NCBI GenBank assembly: GCA_033980235.1
Contig: CM067066.1
Coordinates: 27,751,976-27,815,975 of the forward strand
From: Diadema setosum
Lineage: Eukaryota > Echinodermata > Echinoidea > Diadematoida > Diadematidae
Direction: 5' to 3'
DNA length: 64,000 bases
Shown here piece by piece: positions 12,811 to 24,845 of the stretch. The notes under the pieces were generated by a model. It was not told the origin of the DNA. It did no database searches and saw only the letters and a list, made by a program, of their open reading frames with translations. A program made the translations under genes and the position numbers. The number at the start of each line of letters is the position of its first letter. Positions within the stretch are counted from its first letter, which is position 1.

Positions 12811-13151
12811 TGCTATGCGACATCACAAATACAGTATAATGATTTTTGTTTTGTTTTGACTGTTTTCGTTTAGTTAGAGCGTTTATGCTCATAATTTTGA
12901 TTTCTAAACAACACCCCCGCCACACAGACACACACACACACACATACACATACACACACAAAGCAAACACAACCTCCAGTCGTGTCCTTCGTTGTACATG
13001 TCCATTTTGGCGAGAAATTCAATCCCTATACTTGGCAAAATCTTTAAAAGTTATGTTATACGTACATTGTATAGCCTAGATGTCCACAAAGTACTGATCG
13101 AATGTTAAAAATTCTACATGAAAAAAATGAGAGTCATTATCTCCTTCAGAT

Positions 13152-13160
13152 TCTTTCTTG
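13152..13160 (-). promoter_or_regulatory. histone downstream element of H4
   Basis: On the minus strand this reads CAAGAAAGA, the purine-rich element that base-pairs with U7 snRNA during histone mRNA 3' processing. It lies ten bases past the H4 stem-loop. This exact wording is familiar from sea urchin histone genes. Confidence 0.85.
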
Positions 13161-13170
13161 AATATATGGT

Positions 13171-13186
13171 GGCTCTAAAAAGAGCC
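13171..13186 (-). terminator. histone 3' stem-loop of H4
   Basis: The minus strand reads GGCTCTTTTTAGAGCC, a six-base stem with a UUUU loop, matching the stem-loop bound by SLBP. It sits 37 bases after the H4 stop codon and replaces a poly(A) signal. The H3 copy has the more usual UUUC loop. Confidence 0.93.
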
Positions 13187-13222
13187 GGTGAATATGGTGT
13201 CTGTTTCCAGACAGTTGGCTGT

Positions 13223-13654
<432 letters not shown>

Positions 13655-14173
13655 TCAATAGAGGACGCGTACGTCGCGGGAAGTGTCGAATTTGCCGCCA
13701 GTTTACCCATCATGAATAATGCAATAGCTCGTCGATTACGCCGCTTTTCGGAGATCCCTGAATGTTGCAAGATATACTTGCAATGACATGAATTTTGGCA
13801 AATTGGTACGAACTTAACACAACCACATGCACGTCATAAGCATAAACAATCATCTACTTTTCGCTAAAATCTGTCACAACAAGTGTACAAATAAAATTGG
13901 GGACCGTGTCGAGTGTCCGCTGGGCAGTCAGGGTTATGCATATTCATTACCGCAACGGCGGTGCGTGAACGTGGAGCTCACAGTTCAGTGCTATTGCTTT
14001 GCTAACCAGCTTGTTTTTTCACAAGTTATATTATACATACAATATTTTGAGTTTATATGTTTTGCATGCACATAATGTTTATGTTTAAAATTCATCAGAT
14101 GAATAGAAATAAATGAAAAATGTTGCACTGCCCGTAACTGTCGGATTGCGAATGCTTATGCATAAACATTTAA

Positions 14174-14719
<546 letters not shown>

Positions 14720-14747
14720 ATTGTTTGGCTCCAATCCAAACCCTAAA

Positions 14748-14763
14748 GGCTCTTTTCAGAGCC
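14748..14763 (+). terminator. histone 3' stem-loop of H3
   Basis: GGCTCTTTTCAGAGCC matches the animal histone stem-loop perfectly. A downstream element variant CAAAAAAGA follows at 14774-14782. Confidence 0.96.
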
Positions 14764-14835
14764 CCAAATCTATCAAAAAAGAATTCTGAGAATACTCTGT
14801 TATAATTATGTTATGTATTATCTCGAGTACGTAAG

Positions 14836-14862
14836 AGAGAGAGAGAGAGGGGGGGGGGGGTG
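14836..14862. repeat. (GA)n and poly-G tract
   Basis: GAGAGAGAGAGA followed by a run of G. Confidence 0.9.
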
Positions 14863-15034
14863 GAGAGCTCTCTTATTACTTGGGAAGATGAGTCGGATAG
14901 TAATACAATTTGTAATATACTATTTCTTTATTGTCCCGTGCATCTAAAAGTTATGGAAAGAGTTGAAGACAATAGCAATTACGTACATGTACGTAGGCAC
15001 ATGTACAGTACTCGATTATTCAAAATTGCACTCC

Positions 15035-16470
15035 TTGCTTAGCCGAAACCAATCAGGGTTCCTTCCCGATCACTCGTTGCACTTGCTACGGTCATCGTCG
15101 CAGACGACTGGCACGTCCGCTCGCGCTTTTTTTTTAAATCGTTTTGCGGGAAAAAAAAGGCGCCGTCCGCTGTATTGATAAAGGTGAATACGTTGGCGCC
15201 ATTTTGTCGATTTGCAAAAAGCCTTCGACATGCATGGTTGATCACCTTATCCTTTTATCCAAACTTGAAAACATGGGTGTCACTGGTACAGAATTATAGT
15301 GGTTCAAGAGTTTATCTCTCAAACCGGAGAAGATCTCAATCATATGTACTGTACGGTGTACTCTCGGAAGAAAGAGCATCCACTAACCAGAGGAGTGTCA
15401 CAAGGTTCCTTGTTAGGACCGTTGTTTAGTATATTTATCAATGATATCAATTTCGGTTTTTTTTTTTGTTTTTTGTTTGTTTTTTTTTTTTGTTTTTTCT
15501 GACTGCCGGACCCATTTATATGCCGATGACACGGTCATCTACTAGTACTCACATAAAAATCGAAAGTTGTGGAAAATGTTTTGCAAAAAGAGTTCATTTG
15601 TATGGAAACATGAATGGCCGACAACACTTTAAAAATGATTTTGATAAAACTACACTGTATGTTATTTGGTACAAATAATATGCTAAGAGACAACAGCATT
15701 CCTCGCTTTAAATGTTAAATCTAGGGGAAAACAATTTATGACAGGTGAAAAGTTTTAAATACACTGTATCTGGGAATTTGTAGATGATAAGTTACCGGTG
15801 GGATGTAGCTTGGGATGGAATACAGTAACCAAAAGACAAAAAAAAAATCATCTGCTGTCATTCATGTATAAGATTATGAATGACATGACCCCTGAATATA
15901 TGAAAGAAATGTTTAACAAGACATCACCATTATACTCTCTCTGTAATCAAAACGATCTACAGTTACCACAGCCTACCTAAAACAATTTATTATAAAAGGT
16001 CATTCTCATACAGAGCTGCAGCAGCTTACAATAACATATCTGATGATTTCGTCAACTTTCCTCTTTTCCCGTTTTTAAGTTCAATTTAAACCGAACATAA
16101 ATCCCTTCCACCTGATTTTTTTTTTTTTTAATATAGTGTATGCTCCAAACCTATGAACAACTACTTGTACCACAATATGTTGTATGGTATATACATGTAC
16201 CAGTCACAATGTTGTAATAATACTGTACCGTTCCGTGTGTGTTTGTGTTTTATTCTTATTCTATCATCAGTCCCTGATTCTGTGAAATTCTTGTAAACAA
16301 GGCCCCGGGTGGAAGACAAGAATTAGTGAGCAATCATTGTCACTACTGAAAATGGGCTACCCTCCGTATGTTTTTTTTTTTTCTTGACCTTTATGTAAAA
16401 CATTCTTCTAACTGTGTGGAGTATACGTTGATTTTTATTATACGGAAATAAAACAAACAAACAAACAAAC
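15035..16470 (+). pseudogene. decayed non-LTR retrotransposon (LINE) with RT remnants
   Basis: Reverse-transcriptase motifs occur in the expected order but in shifting frames. They are NQSGFLPDHS near 15048, LQKAFD near 15215, DHLILLSKLENMGV near 15240, RGVSQGSLLGPL near 15390, and YADDTVIY near 15518 after a poly-T insertion. Near 15860 comes MYKIMNDMTPEYM, typical of the region after the polymerase in CR1/L2/Jockey-type LINEs. The 3' end at about 16440 is GGAAATAAAACAAACAAAC, an (AAAC)n tail. Frameshifts, a poly-T insertion and stops show it is dead. It starts about 270 bp after the H3 stem-loop and is in the same orientation. Confidence 0.75.
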
Positions 16471-16480
16471 ACGATACTAT

Positions 16481-16560
16481 TGCAACTGATTGACAAATTG
16501 CCCTACACCGACGTAGGGCAATTTATCAATCACTTGCAATGAAAACATCTCGACGGAAGA
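16481..16560. mobile_element. short palindromic MITE relic related to 23152-23545
   Basis: TGCAACTGATTGACAAATTG, then CCCTACACCGACGTAGGGC, then ATTTATCAATCACTTGCAAT form a near-perfect palindrome. Flanking words such as CATCTCGACGGAAGAATTT match the right flank of the 23152-23545 element, so both belong to one family; this copy lacks the interior. Confidence 0.6.
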
Positions 16561-16619
16561 ATTTTATGAATTTGAATAAACACGATAATACACTTGTACA
16601 TGTATACAAATTGAGATGC

Positions 16620-17000
16620 TCTAGATCGATCTCATTGCCTTGAGTGTTTGTGGCAGAGGTGACTCCAAAATATCACTTTTTTATTGAGGCATCGAGGCAC
16701 TCAAAGTCGAACGTAGACAGAGTACCCTTGTTTTATATTTGGGATAAGATTAATTAAGAAAATAGTCCATGGATCAGGCAAATATAGTGGTGGATGTGAT
16801 GTTGCGTCGGGATCAGTGACCGTAGCGTACGAAAACAACGCGCGATGTAAATTGCTTTATGATGTCACAATTGCTGTTCACGTACATGTAATACACTGTA
16901 AATTGTAGTTGCATTCAACAGAGAGAACCATACGAAGCAACGCGCGATGTCAGAATTGCTAGTACAATATGTCACGATAGCTTTTAATTGCGACATCCTT
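16620..17000. repeat. dispersed repeat, GATGTCACAATTGC-rich, copy 2
   Basis: A diverged relative of 12170-12560 in the same orientation. It shares GAGGCATCGAGGCAC, GTGGTGGATGTGATGTTGC, GATCAGTGACCG, CGCGCGATGT and GATGTCACAATTGC blocks. Confidence 0.55.
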
Positions 17001-17009
17001 AATAAATAC

Positions 17010-18500
17010 TACATGGACTCAACTGTATAGCCCTATTAGCTTTGTTAGAGTCAGATCTTATACTAGGCGATCAGTAAAGGGGTAGGTAAATTAATCTAGA
17101 ATCAGTGGCATACTACGCTACGGCCGTTAAAATTAACCATTATTATACTTATCTCTCACTGGTCTTTCGGACAATGACCAGCAGCTCCCCCCCCCCCCCC
17201 CCCCCACCCCCATGCCAACTTGAAAAGCAGAAAACAAAAAACGTTCCGCGTCCCCTGTTCACGATATAAAATCCTTACTCCCCTTCTATAGCCATCCGAA
17301 GAAAAAAAGAATTATCTCCCGCCAGGTCCAAGACAAGAATGAATACACATAACCACTGATAACGAAAGATCATGCCACTTCAAAAGCTTCAGACCTGTAC
17401 AATAAGGACCCTCAATGCAATGGTAGGTACACCACGGTGTACCTACCTATGTACACAAGTTGTCAATGCAGTGTGCGTATCGCGCGAACGGTGAACAACC
17501 GTATATTACACTTAGTAAATACAGTGTAATAGGACGACCCTAGCTTTGACCAAGTGAATGAGTTTCAGGAATCTCCAATTAGCAGGTAATGTAAGCATCC
17601 GAGTATGTCCGCACTTTTAATGTCTATTGTTATTGTGTGATTGTCAGCTCAATACACGACACCAGCTCCACTCTAAAAACTCCGTTGCGGGGCGTACACC
17701 CGACACGTACGCGGTTAGCTCCACTCGCTACCACTCATGAATAGAGAAACTGGCAACAGCATTTCTATAGGATTTTGATTCTGGACACGTATTTAGAAAA
17801 CCCGGGCTTGAATACAATGTATCCAACTCCTACTTTTTATAAGTTTTTAAGGCAGCTTCTAATATTTCTAGACTGACGGGTAAATGCTTGTCCTTACAAT
17901 TCGGGAGTAGTTTTATAACAGTTGCTGTGCTGGTGAGATACCGTAGGCCTATAACGTTGTTGACCCTTATCGTGTGATATTGTACATGTATCATTGTATC
18001 TTATTCACACTTCGGCATCGGCAGAATTGGCGCCACCCTGTACTCGTTCATAGCAGGCGAGTCTGTACGGGTATGGCCCCATGGCATTACAGTTTACTAC
18101 ACAATAGGCCTACTACACAATACGGCGAGCCTACACGTATTTGGTTGTACACTTCCCCCTCTACTACCCTCCCCCTTCATTTTCCCAACTTGGTATTGGA
18201 AAGGGCCTGGGGATTCATATTATATTTAGAGTAATGTACATTGTAGTAATAGGGCCTTAAACTTGGAAGCTAGCTGTCATCTGTCCCGTGGTTCCTTTTT
18301 TCCGACATGTTCGTTAAATTACAGATCAGCAGTTGCGATCTTATTACAAAATTTAATTTGTAGAGGAAGGAAATCCACACCTCAACCTTCACCCCTCTGC
18401 TTACCCATTGCTTTCAACTGCACATATTTCTTTGATTTTTCTTGAGAGGTGTTACCTTTTGCGCATGTAGTTTTTAGATTTTTTTTTTCAAAGAGCCGTC
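17010..18500. other. gene-free DNA with a poly-C run
   Basis: Contains C-homopolymer at 17187-17205. Open frames are short and unlike known proteins. No gene or element recognised. Confidence 0.5.
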
Positions 18501-18509
18501 TTGTTATTA

Positions 18510-20217
18510 CGAAAGACCATTAGTGCCACGGAGAAAAAAAAACTACTATTTCTACTAATCTGTTTAAACAGATTATAATCTGTAATAACAGATTACGGTA
18601 TTTCTACTAATCTGTTTAAACAGATTACGGTATTTCTACTAATCTGTTTAAACAGATTACAGTAATTCAACTAATCTGTTATAACAGATTACGGTATTTC
18701 TACTAATCTGTTTAAACAGATTACGGTATTTCTTCTAATCTGTTTAAACAGATTATAATCTGTTATAACAGATTACGGTATTTCTACTAATCTGTTTAAA
18801 CAGATTACGGTATTTCTTCTAATCTGTTTAAACAGATTATAATCTGTTATAACAGATTACGGTATTTCTACTAATCTGTTTAAACAGATTACGGTATTTC
18901 TTCTAATCTGTTTAAACAGATTATAATCTGTAATAACAGATTACGGTATTTCTACTAATCTGTTTAAACAGATTACGGTATTTCTACTAATCTGTTTAAA
19001 CAGATTACAGTAATTCAACTAATCTGTTTAAACAGATTATAATCTGTTATAACAGATTACGGTATTTCTACTAATCTGTTTAAACAGATTACGGTATTTC
19101 TTCTAATCTGTTTAAACAGATTATAATCTGTTATAACAGATTACGGTATTTCTACTAATCTGTTTAAACAGATTACGGTATTTCTTCTAATCTGTTTAAA
19201 CAGATTATAATCTGTTATAACATATTACGTTATTTCTACTATTCTGTTTAAACAGATTACGGTATTTCTTCTAATCTGTTTAAACAGATTATAATCTGTT
19301 ATAACAGATTAGTAGAATTACCGTAATCTGTTATAACAGATTATAATCTGTTTAAACAGATTAGAAGAAATACCGTAATCAGTTTAAACAGATTACGGTA
19401 TTTCTTCTAATCTGTTTAAACAGATTATAATCTGTTATAACAGATTAGTAGAATTACCGTAATCTGTTATAACAGATTATAATCTGTTTAAACAGATTAG
19501 AAGAAATACCGTAATCTGTTTAAACAGATTAGTAGAAATACCGTAATCTGTTATGACAGATTATAATCTGTTTAAACAGATTAGAAGAAATACCGTAATC
19601 TGTTTAAACAGATTAGTAGAAATACCGTAATCTGTTATAACAGATTATAATCTGTTTAAACAGATTAGAAGAAATACCGTAATCTGTTTAAACAGATTAG
19701 TAGAAATACCGTAATCTGTTATAACAGATTATAATCTGTTTAAACAGATTAGAAGAAATACCGTAATCTGTTTAAACAGATTAGTAGAAATACCGTAATC
19801 TGTTATAACAGATTATAATCTGTTTAAACAGATTAGAAGAAATACCGTAATCTGTTTAAACAGATTAGTAGAAATACCGTAATCTGTTATAACAGATTAT
19901 AATCTGTTTAAACAGATTAGAAGAAATACCGTAATCTGTTTAAACAGATTAGTAGAAATACCGTAATCTGTTATAACAGATTATAATCTGTTTAAACAGA
20001 TTAGAAGAAATACCGTAATCTGTTTAAACAGATTAGTAGAAATACCGTAATCTGTTATAACAGATTATAATCTGTTTAAACAGATTAGTTGAATTACTGT
20101 AATCTGTTTAAACAGATTAGTGGAAATACCGTAATCTGTTATTACAGATTATAATCTGTTTAAACAGATTAGTAGAAATAGTAGTTTTTTTTTCTCCGTG
20201 GCACTAATGGTCTTTCG
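18510..20217. mobile_element. foldback element built of an 18-bp palindrome
   Basis: The two ends are perfect inverted copies: CGAAAGACCATTAGTGCCAC, GGAG, nine A, CTACTATTTCTACT at the left, and its reverse complement at the right. TA lies outside both ends, a possible target duplication. The whole interior is a tandem array of AATCTGTTTAAACAGATT and AATCTGTTATAACAGATT, each a perfect palindrome, joined by ACGGTATTTCTACT-type 14-base linkers or by AT. By hand I count 38 GTTTAAAC cores. A higher-order period of 84 bp is clear, and a 348-bp block recurs in the left arm (18581 and 18929). The linker direction inverts near the middle, so the element is both one long inverted repeat and dozens of small ones. 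There is no coding capacity. Confidence 0.9.
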
Positions 20218-20325
20218 TATGTTATATCCAGGCTGACTGTCGGCGGTGCGGTGATGATATCAAAGTAGGAAAACTCGTTTAAAATACTGTTGTGACACCT
20301 TTGACGGAAACAGGTGCACGATCAG

Positions 20326-21057
20326 TATAGGTTTTCCCGGTCAATTTCATACTTTTGTCATTCAAGTTCCTATTCCGAGCATTCAATTTCATGCATTCCA
20401 CGCTCGTAGCACTGCGAATCGGCAATCAAATGCAAAATCCAGTCATTCGAATTCACTATCGGAGCATTCAAATTCACCAACGGAACATTCAAATTCACTA
20501 TCGGAGAATTCAAATTTAAGAGAGGAGCATTTCACAAATGAGCATTCAAATTCATGTCAAGCTGTCGGCGAAGTCTCGTCGTTCATTCAAATTCGTGAAT
20601 AGGCAACCATGTTCAATTAACTGCATTCAATTTAAAATCTATAATGTGCCTGTATATTCCTTCTCGTGAAGCCCGAGTTCCAATTATAGAATGAACAGGT
20701 GGATCTATACTGCAAAATAAATCTTCATCATAAATCCCAATACATTCAATGCTAAATGAAAAGGACACACATACACAGCCCCAAACTAACTAAATTCAGG
20801 ACTTCTTTTTAAATTGAATGCCGTTATTTGAAACATGGTTGCCTATTCACGAATTTGAATGCTCATTGCTGAAATGAGTCTCCTCTTTTAAATTTGAATG
20901 CGCTCCAACAGTGAATTTGAATTCTCCGATAGTGAATTCGAATGACCGGATTTTGAATCTGATTGCTGATTCAGTGAGTGTGGAATGCGTGAAATTGAAT
21001 GCTCGGAATAGGAACTCAGGGATGGCAAAAATATGAAATTGACCGGGAAAGCCTATA
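20326..21057. mobile_element. second foldback element, ATTCAAATTCACTATCGGAG type
   Basis: A left arm of about 310 bp and a right arm of about 260 bp are inverted copies around a central spacer (about 20640-20805). Outer ends read TATAGGTTTTCCCGGTCAAT and, inverted, TATAGGCTTTCCCGGTCAAT. The left arm has three tandem variants of ATTCAAATTCACTATCGGAG. GTGAATAGGCAACCATGTT is shared near the inner edges. No coding sequence. It lies about 110 bp from the palindrome-array element but shares no sequence with it. Confidence 0.8.
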
Positions 21058-21680
21058 TCAACGAGCGATGGATATCCATGTGTACATTAGGTCCATGCTC
21101 GCATTAACAAAAACAAAAGCGCTTGCACTCATGGCTTATATTAAACATATGTAATCAAACCCTAGTAGAGTTTGAATGTGGGCCTATGAATACTTTTTGA
21201 CGGGTTCCAGGGCAACCATTATTGTAAACGCTCAGATTTCCCGTCTTGATTAATAGTTTGATGTTAATCAAAATGTTTACAGTATACGTCATGAAATGAT
21301 TAACTCCAACTGAAGCTTTAAATTGCGGAACTTTGTAATACAATACACTATCTCTCTGGTATCTGTACTTTATACGGCGCTCTTACAACGAGTGAACACT
21401 TATGACAGAAGCAATGAATGAAAGTATATTGCTCAAAAATTCATTGTATCCCGTTCGGTATTTATAATAATTCCAGTACATGTACATGTAGCAAAAAAGC
21501 AATATTTTTTACAATATAAACATCTCTTAGTCGCAATAATGAATTTAACGTCTTGATGTCTTAATGACGCACATAAACAATACTAATGTATACAAATATA
21601 CTGTTATTCAAACATTAACCCCAATAATTTAACTATCGTTTTGTTAACCATGACTCTCTTAATCAGCTATCTGGCAAGCA

Positions 21681-22532
21681 ATGACGACAACGAACTCAAC
21701 ATGGACTACACCTTTCACAGCAACATGGGAAATTGAGAGGCAATTTGATCCGTTGCCATGGCAACATTGGATGGGCCGTTACGGGAAGACCATGTGGATC
21801 GCCTGCACCTTTCTCTACCTCGTCTTCATCTTCGGCGGAGAGAGACTTATGCAGACCCGTGAGAAATACCAGCTCAGGCAACCACTACTCATCTGGAACG
21901 CCTCCCTCGCGGTATTCAGCATGGTTTCGGCTTGGAGATTGTCCATCGCCACGTACGAGCTAGTGTCGCGCCAAAACGCCTGGCATTCCCTCGTCTGCGG
22001 TCCAGACTTCTACGCGCGCGGAGGCCACTCCGCGTTCTGGTTGTTCGTCTTCGCGCTCAGCAAGGTGGCAGAGTATGGCGACACCATCTTCATCGTTCTA
22101 CGAAAAGCCAAGCTCATCTTCCTGCACTACTTCCACCACATGTTGACCTTTCTCGTAGGCTTTCACACGTTTGCCTTCAGCAACCCGACTCTCTTTATAT
22201 CGGCGTTGATGAACGTGTATGTACATTCCCTCATGTACTCGTACTACCTCCTCCGTATACTGGGAGTTAGGGTCCCCAAACGTCTGGCCATGGTGCTCAC
22301 CACCATTCAAATCATCCAGCTGATCATAGGAACGTACGTGCAGTTTTACGCTGCATGGATATTCTTTAAGGGAGGGGCCCCTTGCAACCTGGACATGTTC
22401 GCGGTTGTTGTAGGATCGTTTGGTTACGGGAGCGTCTGTCTGCTGTTCATCGATTTCTTCTATAAGACATACTTCAATCAAACGCATCAAGCCCCGTCTG
22501 GTGTAGAGCGAAAAACACGCAAAGACAAGTAA
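21681..22532 (+). CDS. very-long-chain fatty acid elongase, ELOVL3/6-like
   Basis: A complete 283-residue ELO-family protein. These ER-membrane enzymes condense malonyl-CoA with an acyl-CoA, the first and rate-limiting step of two-carbon chain extension. Motifs occur in family order: KVAEYGDT (128-135), the HxxHH box HYFHH (149-153), NVYVHSLMYSYY (178-189) and the QIIQ motif (210-213), set among several hydrophobic segments. KLIFLH before the histidine box points to the ELOVL3/6 branch (saturated and monounsaturated C12-C16 substrates); this subfamily call is inference. The C terminus ERKTRKDK has a basic ER-retrieval-like end. It is a single uninterrupted frame, unusual for vertebrate ELOVL genes, so it may be retrocopy-derived but looks intact. 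ATG at 21681 is the first in frame. A poly(A) signal lies 225 bases past the stop. Confidence 0.93.
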   Translation: MTTTNSTWTTPFTATWEIERQFDPLPWQHWMGRYGKTMWIACTFLYLVFIFGGERLMQTREKYQLRQPLLIWNASLAVFSMVSAWRLSIATYELVSRQNAWHSLVCGPDFYARGGHSAFWLFVFALSKVAEYGDTIFIVLRKAKLIFLHYFHHMLTFLVGFHTFAFSNPTLFISALMNVYVHSLMYSYYLLRILGVRVPKRLAMVLTTIQIIQLIIGTYVQFYAAWIFFKGGAPCNLDMFAVVVGSFGYGSVCLLFIDFFYKTYFNQTHQAPSGVERKTRKDK

Positions 22533-22756
22533 ACATCTCTACGTGCCAAATGTAGTTGTCTTGATTACCTCAGGATATGGAATAAGAATGAAAATGATTG
22601 AAAAAAATGTCTTTGATACAACTATTTTAAATCATGGCTGTTTTCTATGCATTAACTCCGATGCAACGTTTTTTTTCTGAAGAAAAAACCCCCACCCCTG
22701 CTAACTTTGGAAGAGTTATGGGTGTATTGCCAAAACAATGACGATGAAGTGGAAAC

Positions 22757-22762
22757 AATAAA
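22757..22762 (+). terminator. poly(A) signal of the elongase gene
   Basis: AATAAA in the expected position after the elongase stop codon. Confidence 0.6.
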
Positions 22763-22862
22763 GATTCAATGTCATGCAAGCAAGGGAATCTGAAGGAGCT
22801 TTCTCCAGTGGGCATCCTCTGATCAAACTCATGCATGCTTATGTCTATTCGCATTGATACAT

Positions 22863-23030
22863 ACCGTCAACCTCGCCTATACGTCGACCTCGCACAAGTC
22901 AAAAATTAGTTAGGTCGAAGAAAACTTTTATCCCATTTATGGCTAAAAACACGTGCTGATTTCTTTAAGTCGAAACTCACGTGAGCCGTTTCTCCGGTTC
23001 TTTTGGATTCGACTTAGCGAGGTTAACTGG
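22863..23030. mobile_element. Tigger/pogo-like MITE
   Basis: The left end CCGTCAACCTCGCCTATACG and the right end, inverted, CCAGTTAACCTCGCTAAGTC are imperfect inverted repeats. They resemble pogo-group termini (CAGT-x-AACCTCGC). Non-coding inside. Confidence 0.6.
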
Positions 23031-23151
23031 ATGGGCCTATAGCTGACTCCCGTTGTGACGAAGTCCTCGAGGCCCGCAGTTTTCTTTCGATTTATCAAAA
23101 TTCTTTAAAATCGAAGGGAATGTAATTACATACTTTGATGATAATTTTGGG

Positions 23152-23545
23152 ACTGACGAATTGCCCTATATATATCGACGTAAATAAGCACAGAATTGAT
23201 CAGCGTTTTTAGCAGTAGCCATGATAAAAGAAATCATGGGCATACGTACTCGAGCAGGATTCGAACCTACGACCTCCTGACCTCCGGACATCATGACGGA
23301 AGAGGAATTTGAATAATCACGCAGTACACGCTGCATGCGATAAGGATTAGAACCACCACTTGCTGTCGAGCGGAAGCTCGGTGTTCTAGTGGAGACGACG
23401 CCTGTCCGGAGATTAGGAGGTCGTAGGTTCGAATCCTGCAAGAGTACATACTCCCATGATTTCTTTTTATCATGGCTACTACTAAAAACACTGATCAGTG
23501 CGGTGCTTATTTACGTCGATAGTACAATTTGTCAATCAGTTGCAA
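23152..23545. mobile_element. composite palindrome with two inverted tRNA-like SINE heads
   Basis: Two arms of about 130 bp (23175-23295 and 23400-23522) are inverted copies. Both carry GTCGTAGGTTCGAATCCTGC, which contains a pol III B box (GGTTCGAATCC), facing toward the outer ends. The right copy also has an A-box-like GTGTTCTAGTGGAGACGACG. The ends CTGACGAATTGCCCTA and, inverted, CTGATTGACAAATTG match the relic at 16481-16560. I read it as a SINE-containing foldback element. It is not a functional tRNA: the acceptor stem does not close. Confidence 0.6.
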
Positions 23546-24262
23546 TGACAACATCTTGACGAAAGAATTTCATTTGAATAATTTCGTTTGAATAATTTGG
23601 GGACCTGAGTATTTATTCGTAGTAAAGATATTTCGTTATTCCTGTGTTCGTTGAAACAGAGGCACCCTGCATACCTCACATTAGCTTCACCGTGTATTTG
23701 CAGAAATATCGCTTGAGTTTGGTTATGCGTTGTGTTTTTAAGAATTGATGTCTAAATTGTATCCGTTTCTTTAACATACATTCTGTGTATGTATAGGTTA
23801 ACGAGCTGGGGCGTGATCCCTCGATGATGAAAGTATGATGGAACACCTATGATACAAAACCCTCCTTATTGTTCCCCCACAACTGAATAGAATCGTGCCT
23901 CGAATAAACTTCATCATATATTTTACTACAGATACTTTTGTTCAGCTGTTCCTTATCCAACATCTTCTCCTTCCCCATGGTGATATTCATCGTTAGCATA
24001 AAACAATGGCGAGACGAAGATAATATCATCCAGTAGCCCTATAAGAACGTCAGGATGCAATATTTTAGTACAGCTGTCATAATTAACTAGTCTACCAAAG
24101 ACCAAGTGTGTCAATACGATTACATTGAAGTGTGAGGGAGGGTGGGTTGTATACAAGACTCTTGATGGCAATGGCGAGAGTGAGCTTTAAAACGCAGTGA
24201 GGGGGTTGTATTATCTAGTCGCCTACACAGCAATAAATTATCAATTTAAAGCCTAGAGAATC

Positions 24263-24265
<3 letters not shown>

Positions 24266-24325
<60 letters not shown>

Positions 24326-24477
24326 CACAGTATATAGGATTCAGCAAAGTTTTGGTCACTCCTGAGATATGGCGCGGTGTCACCGTTTTTCCTTTGGCCA
24401 TTGATTTGGTATCTATCCAGTTCTCATATGAAACAAGGAAAGCAAAACAAGCCGAAACAAACTATATAGTGTACACT

Positions 24478-24560
<83 letters not shown>

Positions 24561-24711
24561 CAGTATATAGGATTCAGCTAAGTTTTGGTAACTCCTGAGA
24601 TATGGCGCGGTGTCACCGTTTTTCCTTTGGCCATTGATTTGGTATCTATCCAGTTCTCATATGAAACAAGGAAAGCAAAACAAGAAACGAACTATATAGT
24701 GTACACTAAAA
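24266..24711. repeat. direct duplication of 150 bp around TA/A microsatellites
   Basis: The sequence beginning CAGTATATAGGATTCAGC occurs at 24328-24479 and again at 24561-24711 (233-bp period) with few differences. It contains GATATGGCGCGGTGTCACCG. (TA)n precedes copy 1, and poly-A plus (TA)n lies between the copies. Confidence 0.85.
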
Positions 24712-24845
24712 AAAAAAAAAAAAAAAACAACACATGCATTGTACCTACTGTATACAGTCATTATCATTATATTCTTAACGAGTGTCTTACATTTTGAGTA
24801 CAATGATAAAAAACAGTATATGGTTGCGTTGCACCATTCTGTCTT

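Noticed and set aside
18541..20180. A CRISPR-like array of regular repeats
   Set aside because: Units are palindromes with constant 14-base or 2-base linkers, there are no unique spacers, the genome is eukaryotic and the array is itself inverted.
23240..23290. A tRNA gene on the minus strand near the GGTTCGAATCC box
   Set aside because: No closing acceptor stem or valid anticodon arm; interpreted as a SINE head.
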